Shown in pieces: positions 1-7,307 of a stretch of DNA of 8,010 nt. The stretch is from Gammaproteobacteria bacterium. Its GTDB lineage: Bacteria > Pseudomonadota > Gammaproteobacteria > SZUA-229. The notes below the pieces were generated by a model. The model searched no databases and was not told the DNA's origin. It saw nothing but the letters and a program-made list of their open reading frames with translations. The stretch is taken from NCBI GenBank assembly GCA_002401185.1, contig NVSH01000030.1, positions 1 through 8,010 of the forward strand. Reading direction: 5' to 3'. Both the position numbers and the translations under genes were made by a program. Positions within the stretch are counted from its first letter, which is position 1. Every line of letters begins with the position of its first letter.

Positions 1-929
1 ACATCGCAGGGCATCTTCTGTTCGATCCAAGCTTCGATTGAGGAGATAGCCCGAATTCCGCCGAAGAACAAGGTGTTCGTGGCCAACTCGAAAAACTTCG
101 TCTCGACAGTCAGGAAACGCGAGTACGTAGTCAAACTATTCTCGAGCAACTCGCAGAAACGAACTTTGATCTAGAAGGCGCCTTAGAAAAATTAGCACAA
201 CAAGAATCAGCAAAGGCGGTATCGGAAGAGCAAACGTCTGAGCCGTCATCGGCCACCAGTAAACGATGGGAACAGAAGCTTGCTGAAGTCGCTGAAAAAA
301 TATCGCGTCTTGGCCCTATTAATCTTGCTGCTATCGACGAATACAAAGAACAGTCACAACGTAAAGAATATTTAGATGGTCAGGATAAAGATATTACGGC
401 AGCACTGGACATCTTAGAACAGGCAATCGCCAAAATTGATAAAGAAACCCGGACACGATTTAAAGATACTTTTGATCACGTGAATTGCAGGATAAAAGAA
501 ATGTTCCCTAAACTATTTGGTGGTGGAACGGCCTACCTAGAGATGACGGGTGACGATCTTTTGAGTACCGGCGTTTCGATAATGGCGAGACCACCGGGTA
601 AGCGTATTTCAAATATTCATTTGATGTCCGGTGGTGAGAAAGCGTTGACGGCGGTAGCACTGGTGTTTGCCATTTTTGAACTTAACCCAGCGCCTTTCTG
701 TATGCTTGATGAGGTCGACGCTCCCTTAGATGAGGCTAATGTAGGGCGCTTCTGTAAGTTGGTAAAAGAAATGTCATCACGTGTGCAGTTTATCTTTATT
801 ACGCATAATAAGACGACCATGGAGATGTCAGAGCATTTGTGTGGTGTTACCATGCGCGAATCGGGCGTCTCTCGTCTAGTTTCTGTCGATGTTGCCGAAG
901 CAGCAACCATGGCCGGTGTGGGAGCTTAA
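1..929 (+). CDS. smc: SMC chromosome condensation/segregation ATPase, C-terminal part (5'-partial, frame break at 39–41)
   Basis: This is the C-terminal end of SMC, the ATPase that organises and segregates the chromosome with ScpA and ScpB. The frame is continuous from 42 to the TAA at 927–929. It begins with Glu/Gln/Leu-rich coiled coil and ends in the ABC-type C-terminal head. Visible motifs are the signature [15 protein letters not shown] (usually LSGGEK, so Leu is Met here), Walker B with D-loop ([14 protein letters not shown]) and the H-loop region (FIFITHNK). The segment [15 protein letters not shown] is typical of gammaproteobacterial SMC. The N-terminal head and hinge lie outside the window. 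A TGA at 39–41 interrupts this frame, and only about 40 nt precede it. A missing base near 40–45 (for example GGG read as GG) would join it to frame 1, so a sequencing or assembly error is likelier than a real mutation. ATG or GTG codons further in, such as GTG 480, are not believable starts because the coiled coil upstream is in frame. Confidence 0.95.
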
Positions 930-932
930 GAC

Positions 933-1682
933 GTGGAATCATTGCGATGGATATTACTGGCTGTTGGTATTGCATTCGTCCTGTTAATCTATCTTCTCGG
1001 GCGAAGCAGACGTCGTCGTAAACATTCTGTTGTTGATGAGCTGGAAGATGACTTGCCTGAATTTTCTGCAAAAAGTCTTGATGATATGGATGAGGGTGTA
1101 GGTGACGTTCGCATCGTCTCGGGCTCTGGAATAAATCCTGACCTCGACCTGGAGGCTGAAGTATCGATATCAGATTCGATATCAGATTCGAGTGAAGATA
1201 CTCGTCAAATATCGAGCACAGATCGCTCGTCTGATGTCAAACTTCCCTCAGATTTTATCGTGTTGTACATCATGCCAATAATTGACCTTACGAGTGAACA
1301 ATTTTTACTGGGTTCTCAAATTAATAGTTCTGCGCAGGCAATGGGTTTAACTTTTGGTGAGATGAATATATTTCATTATAAAGTGGCTGCGCGAAACGTG
1401 TTCAGTATGGCGAATATGTTAGAGCCAGGTTCGTTTGACGCCGATACCATACATGAAATAAAAACATCTGGTTTAACCGTATTTATGAAAATTGCCGGTA
1501 AGGACCCACTCGATGATCTTACTGAAATGTTACAACGAAGTTATCAACTTGCTGGTTTACTTGGTGCGCGTTTGTGTAACCATAAACGTGAAACGCTGAC
1601 CGAGCAAGATGCTGAAAATTATCGTGCCCAGGTTGCAATGTTTGCTCCTGCTGATGAACCTGAGCATAGTTGCGAGACCTGA
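933..1682 (+). CDS. zipA: Cell division protein ZipA
   Basis: ZipA anchors the FtsZ ring to the inner membrane in gammaproteobacteria. The 249-residue product starts at GTG 933, with GGAG at 921–924 eight bases upstream and inside the end of smc. Residues 5–22 form one transmembrane helix, followed by a basic stop-transfer stretch (RSRRRRK, 24–30). This gives the N-out, C-in topology of ZipA. Residues 31–106 are an acidic Ser/Asp-rich linker that is short and lacks the long Pro/Gln-rich region of E. coli ZipA. Residues 107–237 match the FtsZ-binding domain (FIVLYIMPI, FGEMNIFHY, ANMLEPGSFD, GLTVFMKIAG). A 12-bp tandem duplication in the linker (1164–1187) encodes ISDS twice. The position between smc and ligA supports the call. 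Transcription with smc is likely, since the gap is 3 nt. Confidence 0.95.
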   Translation: MESLRWILLAVGIAFVLLIYLLGRSRRRRKHSVVDELEDDLPEFSAKSLDDMDEGVGDVRIVSGSGINPDLDLEAEVSISDSISDSSEDTRQISSTDRSSDVKLPSDFIVLYIMPIIDLTSEQFLLGSQINSSAQAMGLTFGEMNIFHYKVAARNVFSMANMLEPGSFDADTIHEIKTSGLTVFMKIAGKDPLDDLTEMLQRSYQLAGLLGARLCNHKRETLTEQDAENYRAQVAMFAPADEPEHSCET

Positions 1683-1692
1683 TAAAGAATAA

Positions 1693-3717
<2,025 letters not shown>

Positions 3718-3776
3718 GTTGTAGTAGCTCATAACTTGTCTGACAAATTAATCTGCTGTTTTTGTTATGTTCTGAC

Positions 3777-3796
3777 AGTTAGCAATGATGCTAACT
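3777..3796. repeat. Perfect 8-bp inverted repeat (hairpin) downstream of ligA
   Basis: Arms AGTTAGCA (3777–3784) and TGCTAACT (3789–3796) flank a 4-nt loop ATGA. No T-run follows, so it does not read as an intrinsic terminator. It sits 18 bp before the ribosome binding site of a putative small ORF, in what could be its 5' leader. It could be a protein-binding site or an RNA hairpin; the sequence does not decide. Confidence 0.5.
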
Positions 3797-3826
3797 ACCT
3801 GTAAGCAGACGTTCGAGGAGTTTCCA

Positions 3827-3934
3827 GTGAGTGACAGTTCACACCACATAACCGATCTTGGCGGGAAATGTCTAAAAGAGAGAAAATCCGTACAAAGGGA
3901 ATATTTAAAAAGTGCTTGCAAAACCATAAAGTGA
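3827..3934 (+). CDS. Putative 35-residue small ORF upstream of the first toxin–antitoxin module
   Basis: A GTG at 3827 is preceded by a near-perfect Shine–Dalgarno, GAGGAG (3815–3820), at 6-nt spacing. The frame runs 35 codons to TGA at 3932–3934. The product would be small and very basic at its C-terminal half (Lys/Arg rich, with two His near residue 6 and two Cys). I do not recognise it. Its second half coincides with leader repeat copy 1. In copy 2 the same frame ends earlier at TGA 4629–4631 and has no comparable RBS. Most differences between the copies change the amino acid, which argues against selection on the peptide. It ends inside the palindrome of the antitoxin promoter, 18 nt before the antitoxin ATG, so it could act as a leader peptide. 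It could equally be a chance ORF with a chance SD. Confidence 0.3.
   Translation: MSDSSHHITDLGGKCLKERKSVQREYLKSACKTIK
3841..3910. repeat. Leader repeat, copy 1 (upstream of Phd/YefM module)
   Basis: This stretch aligns without gaps to 4571–4640, at an offset of exactly 730 bp. By hand count about 53–56 of 70 positions match, with the best core at 3866–3898 (AAAT..CTAAAAG.GAGAAAAT.CGTACAAAGG). It ends 42 bp before the antitoxin start. It does not match an attC core (RYYYAAC/GTTRRRY) or any insertion sequence end that I know. It may be a shared regulatory leader, a duplication remnant or a miniature repeat. Confidence 0.7.
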
Positions 3935-3948
3935 TAGTATAGTATCAC
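3916..3948 (+). promoter_or_regulatory. Promoter and candidate operator of the Phd/YefM toxin–antitoxin operon
   Basis: A −35-like TTGCAA (3916–3921) and −10-like TAGTAT (3940–3945) are separated by 18 bp. The −10 lies in an 18-bp inverted repeat with arms GTGATA (3931–3936) and TATCAC (3943–3948). TAGTA also occurs as a tandem pair (3935–3939 and 3940–3944). In Phd/YefM systems the antitoxin, helped by the toxin, represses its own operon through palindromes overlapping the promoter, which fits this layout. Transcription would begin at about 3952, right at the ATG. Confidence 0.55.
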
Positions 3949-3952
3949 TATT

Positions 3953-4210
3953 ATGAAAATAGAACTAGTCACTACATTAAAGCGCCAGGCAACTAAGATT
4001 CTTGCTGAATTACATGATTCAAAAGAGCCTGTACTGATAACAGAGCATGGTCGCCCATCTGCATACCTTATCGATGTTCAGGACTACGAAATGATGCAAG
4101 ATCGTATGGGTATACTGGAAGGTATCGCCCGAGGTGAAGCCGCCATTCGAGATAACCGTACTTACACGCAATCTGAAGCAAAAGAGAAAATGAGTAAATG
4201 GCTCAAATAA
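3953..4210 (+). CDS. Type II antitoxin, Phd/YefM family
   Basis: This 85-residue antitoxin would bind and neutralise the toxin encoded immediately downstream and repress their shared promoter. Residues 1–50 form the DNA-binding Phd/YefM domain: a strand–helix start with LVTTLKRQATKILAEL, then EPVLITEHGRPSAYLIDVQDYE, which is highly characteristic of the family. Residues 52–85 (GILEGIARGEAAIR...KEKMSKWLK) are the helical toxin-binding tail. ATG 3953 fits the family N-terminus exactly, although no Shine–Dalgarno precedes it. The mRNA may be leaderless, or translation may be coupled to the small ORF ending at 3934. The stop overlaps the toxin start by 13 nt, the usual coupling in such operons. 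Confidence 0.95.
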   Translation: MKIELVTTLKRQATKILAELHDSKEPVLITEHGRPSAYLIDVQDYEMMQDRMGILEGIARGEAAIRDNRTYTQSEAKEKMSKWLK

Positions 4211-4515
4211 TATGGACGGAGCCTGCTTTATTGGATCTTAATGAAATTGCAGAATATATAGCACTGGATAAACCAAGTGCTGCTAGCCATTTAGTTCAGA
4301 AAGTATTTTCAAAAACTGAGCGTCTTGAAGAATTTCCGGAATCAGGCCGTAAACCGCCAGAATTAAAGAAGTCGAGATATAAAGAAATTATCGTTGATCC
4401 GTGCCGTATTTTTTATCGTGTTGAAAAAGATAACGTGTACATACTTTATGTCATGCGAAGTGAAAGAAAGCTGCGGAAATATTTACTGAGCGAAAGATCT
4501 AAAGAAAGTAGCTGA
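4198..4515 (+). CDS. Type II toxin, RelE/ParE superfamily
   Basis: This 105-residue basic protein is the partner of the overlapping Phd/YefM antitoxin. It carries RelE/ParE-fold landmarks: an N-terminal strand (QIIWTEPALLDLNEIAEYIA), two helices, then FPESGRKPPE, RYKEIIVDPCRIFYRV and VYILYVMRSERKL. Members either cleave mRNA in the ribosome (RelE) or poison DNA gyrase (ParE). The sequence alone does not say which. The pairing with a Phd/YefM antitoxin and the C-terminal Arg-rich segment are compatible with either. ATG 4198 is internal to the antitoxin gene, giving translational coupling. The gene looks intact, with no frameshift and a normal length. Confidence 0.93.
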   Translation: MAQIIWTEPALLDLNEIAEYIALDKPSAASHLVQKVFSKTERLEEFPESGRKPPELKKSRYKEIIVDPCRIFYRVEKDNVYILYVMRSERKLRKYLLSERSKESS

Positions 4516-4570
4516 TTAGTTTCTCTTTGCATAAGAATACTTTTTAAGTTTTCTATCTCAATACCCCAGA

Positions 4571-4640
4571 ACATCACATCTTGGTCCTTGGGTGGAAATA
4601 CCTAAAAGTGAGAAAATTCGTACAAAGGTGACATTGAGAA
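4571..4640. repeat. Leader repeat, copy 2 (upstream of ParD/ParE module)
   Basis: This is the second copy of the leader repeat, aligned without gaps to 3841–3910. It ends 59 bp before the parD ATG. The shared CTAAAAG, GAGAAAAT and CGTACAAAGG blocks are the best conserved part. The upstream hairpin and the GAGGAG Shine–Dalgarno of copy 1 are absent here, so similarity starts only at about 4571. Confidence 0.7.
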
Positions 4641-4651
4641 AATGAGCTTTA

Positions 4652-4666
4652 TGGCAAAGATTGCCA
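4652..4666. promoter_or_regulatory. Candidate ParD operator (perfect palindrome)
   Basis: Arms TGGCAA (4652–4657) and TTGCCA (4661–4666) flank a 3-nt spacer AGA, 33 bp upstream of the parD ATG. ParD antitoxins are ribbon–helix–helix proteins that autorepress through short palindromes in this position. I could not fix a convincing −35/−10 pair, so the operator role is an inference from position and symmetry. Confidence 0.45.
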
Positions 4667-4686
4667 ATTTATGACATACTAGTTTC

Positions 4687-4693
4687 AGAGGTG
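4687..4693 (+). promoter_or_regulatory. Ribosome binding site that fixes the parD start
   Basis: AGAGGTG lies 6 nt before ATG 4700. This favours ATG 4700 over the in-frame TTG at 4661. TTG 4661 overlaps the palindrome, has no RBS, and would add 13 residues not expected in ParD. Confidence 0.7.
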
Positions 4694-4699
4694 AACATT

Positions 4700-4936
4700 A
4701 TGGCAACCATGAACGTTTCTTTACCAGACCCAATGAAAGAGTGGGTGGAAGATCAAGTCGGTGGCGGTTTGTACAGTAATGCTAGTGATTATGTGCGTGA
4801 TTTAATCCGTCAGGATCAGGATGCTCACAGCACGCGCGAACTACTTGTAAAGGCATTGCAAAAAGGTGAAAAAAGTGGTGTTTCAAAACGAACGCTAGAT
4901 GATATCTGGAATGACGTAAAAGCAAGTAAAAGGTAA
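4700..4936 (+). CDS. parD: Type II antitoxin ParD, ribbon–helix–helix family
   Basis: From ATG 4700 the product has 78 residues, a normal ParD length. Residues 3–8 (TMNVSLP) form the DNA-contacting strand. Helices follow at about 10–20 (DPMKEWVEDQV) and 27–38 (NASDYVRDLIRQ), giving the ribbon–helix–helix dimer that binds the operator. The tail from about 42 to 78 (KALQKGEKSGVSKRTLDDIWNDVKA) is the ParE-binding segment of this family. A frame extension to TTG 4661 exists but is unlikely. The stop at 4934–4936 overlaps the first conserved codons of the parE frame, the normal parDE arrangement. The antitoxin looks intact even though its partner lacks a start codon. Confidence 0.93.
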   Translation: MATMNVSLPDPMKEWVEDQVGGGLYSNASDYVRDLIRQDQDAHSTRELLVKALQKGEKSGVSKRTLDDIWNDVKASKR

Positions 4937-5226
4937 AATATCAACTAACGGAAGAAGCTGACAAGGATGTTGAAGAGATTCTTGCATATTCAGTAAAGAA
5001 TTTTGGCGTAGATCAAACACAACATTACTTTGAAGCATTAAAAGAATGTATTGAGTTATTAGCTGACAATCCAAACATGGGGCACAGTGGCGAGGACATC
5101 TTGCCAGAGTATTTACGTTTCCCTCACGAAAGCCACGTGGTTTTCTACAAAAATTTTTCCTCATCAATTCTTGCAGTGAGGATACTTCACGAACGCATGG
5201 ATCCAAAATTACATTTAAAAAAATAG
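4933..5226 (+). pseudogene. parE: ParE-family toxin frame, full length but without a usable start codon
   Basis: Translated in frame 1, 4936–5223 gives 96 residues that look like a complete ParE toxin. It starts KYQLTEEADKDVEEILAYSV, continues to FPHESHVVFYKNF, and ends with the typical VRILHERMDPKLHL, before TAG 5224–5226. ParE proteins normally begin with Met right before this first strand. Here that codon is GTA (4933–4935), with AAG before it and an in-frame TAA at 4927–4929. The next ATG in frame is at 5077, past half of the fold. Loss of three bases from an ancestral TAATGAAA overlap would give exactly the observed TAAAA. The gene may be a start-less pseudogene, a very recent decay product, a sequencing error, or translated from a non-standard codon. 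The rest shows no stop or frameshift. Confidence 0.8.
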
Positions 5227-5374
5227 ATCAGTAATTCTGTCTCAATCGACCAGTTCACCACAAAGCCGTCATTGAAAGAAAATGCGTTACCGAAGCTAAC
5301 TCATTGCAAAGCAGACCTTAAGAAGACAGTAGCAAGATCACAAATCGGATATTCATCGAATCAAAAAACACGGG

Positions 5375-6313
5375 TCACATTAAAGCCGCGGGCAGTATTT
5401 CTGCTGGATGCGCTGACCAATCATAATTTTTGTCAAATCGTTCGATTAAAAAATCGATGAACACTTTTACCTTGGGCGGAACAAAGCGCTGATAGGGGTG
5501 TACTGCATACAGTACGGAGGAGGCCGGGTATGCTGGGTAAGCGGGAAGTAGCTTTACCAGTTCGCCGCGGGCGATGGGAGGTCCTATTATCCACTCAGGT
5601 GACAATATCAAGCCGCGACCGAGGCGGGCTGCGGTTACCAGCATGTTGCCGCTATTGGCCGTAAACTCACCGTGAGCCCTAACATCGACAATCTCGCCAC
5701 CGTCTTTGAAGCGCCAAATATTATTGCCTGGGTTGCGCCTAAGCGCGAGACAGTTGTGGTTTTCTATATCACTAGGGTGGGCGAGGCGCGGTGCAGACGT
5801 CAGATACTGCGGGCTAGCGCAAAGCCAACGGGGTACCGTGGCGAACTTGCGGGCACGCAAGGTGGAATCCTTAAGGTCACCGGCGCGAATCGCAATATCA
5901 TAACCTTCTGCCACCAAGTCAACATTGCGATCAGTGGAGGTAAGTCCAAAACTCACTTCTGGCCAACGCTCCTGAAACAAGGCGGTTGCCACAACAATAT
6001 GCTGCTCAAGACTCGCGGGCAGGGTGATGCGTACGACGCCCGCGGGTTTATCTTCGAGTGCCGCCGCCATAATGCGGGCTTCTTCCAGATCCAGCATGAT
6101 GCTGCGCGTTCGTTCGTGAAATTGTCGTCCTACTTCTGTCAGGTTTAGTTTACGGGTGGTGCGGTGAAACAGTGTTGCTCCCAGCCAGCCCTCAAGATCA
6201 ACAATCCGACGCGAAACACTGGATGGCACTAAATTCGATTGCCGGCCGGCTTCTGAGAAAGAACCCGTTTCAACTACTTTATTAAATAGCACTATCGCGC
6301 CCAACTGATCCAT
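5375..6313 (-). CDS. LysR-family transcriptional regulator
   Basis: This 312-residue protein is a LysR-type regulator. Residues 1–60 form the winged helix-turn-helix (FNKVVETGSFSEAGRQSNLV, then SSVSRRIVDLE, LGATLFHRTTRKLNLTEVG). A linker helix follows, and residues from about 92 to 295 form the periplasmic-binding-like effector domain. The segment GYDIAIRAGDLKDSTLRARK is typical of the CrgA-like subgroup. The start ATG (6311–6313) has AGGAG seven bases upstream on the − strand (complement of 6321–6325). The gene diverges from the SDR gene across 178 bp, so it probably controls that operon, possibly with an aldehyde, quinone or related effector as seen in this subgroup. The effector itself cannot be read from sequence. 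The gene converges on the parE frame, 148 bp away, and no clear terminator is visible between them. Confidence 0.96.
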   Translation of the reverse strand: MDQLGAIVLFNKVVETGSFSEAGRQSNLVPSSVSRRIVDLEGWLGATLFHRTTRKLNLTEVGRQFHERTRSIMLDLEEARIMAAALEDKPAGVVRITLPASLEQHIVVATALFQERWPEVSFGLTSTDRNVDLVAEGYDIAIRAGDLKDSTLRARKFATVPRWLCASPQYLTSAPRLAHPSDIENHNCLALRRNPGNNIWRFKDGGEIVDVRAHGEFTANSGNMLVTAARLGRGLILSPEWIIGPPIARGELVKLLPAYPAYPASSVLYAVHPYQRFVPPKVKVFIDFLIERFDKNYDWSAHPAEILPAALM

Positions 6314-6359
6314 ATCTGATCTCCTGCCTTGCTAGGATAAAATCTATTTGTTCATAAAG

Positions 6360-6376
6360 CGCAATAATAATTTGCG
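6360..6376. promoter_or_regulatory. Inverted repeat CGCAA-N7-TTGCG in the LysR/SDR divergent region
   Basis: Arms CGCAA (6360–6364) and TTGCG (6372–6376) surround an A/T-rich 7-bp centre, with outer AA/TT also symmetric. On the − strand the left arm coincides with a weak −35-like TTGCGC facing the lysR gene. That would suit autorepression by the LysR protein. It does not match the strict T-N11-A LysR box. Confidence 0.4.
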
Positions 6377-6380
6377 TTTT

Positions 6381-6395
6381 TGTGATCTTATCACA
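6381..6395. promoter_or_regulatory. Perfect 15-bp palindrome TGTGAT-CTT-ATCACA in the LysR/SDR divergent region
   Basis: Arms TGTGAT (6381–6386) and ATCACA (6390–6395) are perfect complements around CTT. This is the strongest symmetric site between the two divergent genes, 97 bp before the SDR start. It resembles a CRP half-site pair (TGTGA/TCACA) but with a 5-bp instead of 6-bp spacer. A LysR operator or another regulator's site are both possible. Confidence 0.5.
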
Positions 6396-6491
6396 GGTAA
6401 ATTTTAGGAGTATCGTAAAAATCAATGGCCGCACGGGCCAAAGCGAAAACCTGAACTGAAAACTGAATTACTCAAAAAGAAGGACCAAAAC

Positions 6492-7256
6492 ATGACACAA
6501 GAAACAAAAAATCAGACTCTCACAGCAATCGTAACCGGCGCATCAACCGGTATCGGCTACGCCATTACTAAGCGCCTGTTAAAAGACGGCATGAATGTCG
6601 TAATGAATGCACGCACACAAACTGATCTTTTATCTGCTTATGATGAACTCAAATCGTTAGGCAATTTGGCATATGTTCTTGGGGATGTATCTAAAAAAGC
6701 AACTGGCGAAGCGCTTGTCGCTAAAGCGGTGGAAGCGTTTGGTGGCGTAGATATTCTGGTGAATAATGCTGGCGTATTTAGCCCTAAGCCGTTCCTTGAT
6801 ACGGAAGAAGATGAGCTCGACCGTTTTTTCTCTATTAACTTCAAAGGCAGCTATTTTGCCGCGCAAGCCGCAGTACCAGAAATGAAAAAACGCGGTGGAG
6901 GCTCGATCGTCAATATCGGAACCACGCTTATCGAGCACGCAATTGCCGGTTTCCCAGCTTCTGGGGCGGTGGCTAGCAAAGCAGCACTTCACAGTCTAAC
7001 GCACCAACTTTCGGCTGAGCTTGGACCGGATAATATCCGCGTTGCGACTATCGCGACCGGTATTATTGAGACACCTTTGCATGCCAAACAAGGCATAGAA
7101 GACGCTAATGGTCTTGCCGGACTGCACCTACTGAATCGAATCGGTAAACCTGAGAATATGGCGGATGCTGTGGCAATGCTTGTCAAGAATGATTTCATCA
7201 CAGGTACCACATTACGAGTCGACGGTGGACATGCAGCTGGGCACACCGTCGGCTAA
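6492..7256 (+). CDS. Short-chain dehydrogenase/reductase-fold protein lacking the catalytic Tyr
   Basis: The 254-residue product has the classical SDR Rossmann fold for NAD(P)H. TGASTGIG (15–22) is the nucleotide-binding loop, Arg41 after the second strand suggests NADPH preference, and NNAG (91–94) and Asn115 are present. The C-terminal PG-type loop reads ATGIIETPLHAK, and the end ITGTTLRVDGGHAAG is typical. The active site is unusual. Where YxxxK is expected the sequence reads Ala159-Val-Ala-Ser-Lys163, and the usual NISS serine is Gly143-Thr144. No Tyr lies nearby, so normal alcohol/ketone chemistry may be altered or absent. ATG 6492 has AGAAGGA (6478–6484) upstream. The gene diverges from the LysR regulator and is followed at 51 bp by the metallo-hydrolase gene, so LysR control and co-transcription are likely. 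The substrate is unknown. Confidence 0.94.
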   Translation: MTQETKNQTLTAIVTGASTGIGYAITKRLLKDGMNVVMNARTQTDLLSAYDELKSLGNLAYVLGDVSKKATGEALVAKAVEAFGGVDILVNNAGVFSPKPFLDTEEDELDRFFSINFKGSYFAAQAAVPEMKKRGGGSIVNIGTTLIEHAIAGFPASGAVASKAALHSLTHQLSAELGPDNIRVATIATGIIETPLHAKQGIEDANGLAGLHLLNRIGKPENMADAVAMLVKNDFITGTTLRVDGGHAAGHTVG

Positions 7257-7307
7257 TTGCGGTTTTGAACAAACATTTAGTTACTTTCAACTTTACGAGG
7301 TCACACA

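Noticed and set aside
3777..3910. Integron attC site linked to a toxin–antitoxin cassette
   Set aside because: TA cassettes are common in chromosomal integrons, but neither the hairpin nor the repeats fit RYYYAAC/GTTRRRY, and the spacing and asymmetry of attC are missing.
4925..4938. −1 ribosomal frameshift making a ParD–ParE fusion
   Set aside because: The frames are in the right relation, but the site T AAA AGG is a poor slippery heptamer because the slipped pairing is lost at UAA, and ParD and ParE are made as separate proteins in known systems.
4895..5206. 103-residue open frame on the − strand
   Set aside because: It is the antisense of the parD end and the parE frame. The + strand reading gives a clear ParE protein with conserved motifs, while this one resembles nothing.
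5272..5460. 62-residue + strand ORF between parE and lysR
   Set aside because: It starts at a TTG without RBS and its second half is antisense to the 3' end of lysR. The 148 bp between the genes (5227–5374) holds nothing else that I can support.
5672..6148. 158-residue + strand ORF inside lysR
   Set aside because: It lies antisense to the LysR effector domain, which is well conserved on the − strand. No RBS or recognisable motif was seen.
3931..6395. Common operator for the first TA module and the SDR region (shared GTGAT/ATCAC)
   Set aside because: The shared part is only five bases per arm and the spacing differs (6 bp between arms versus 3), so a common regulator is not supported.
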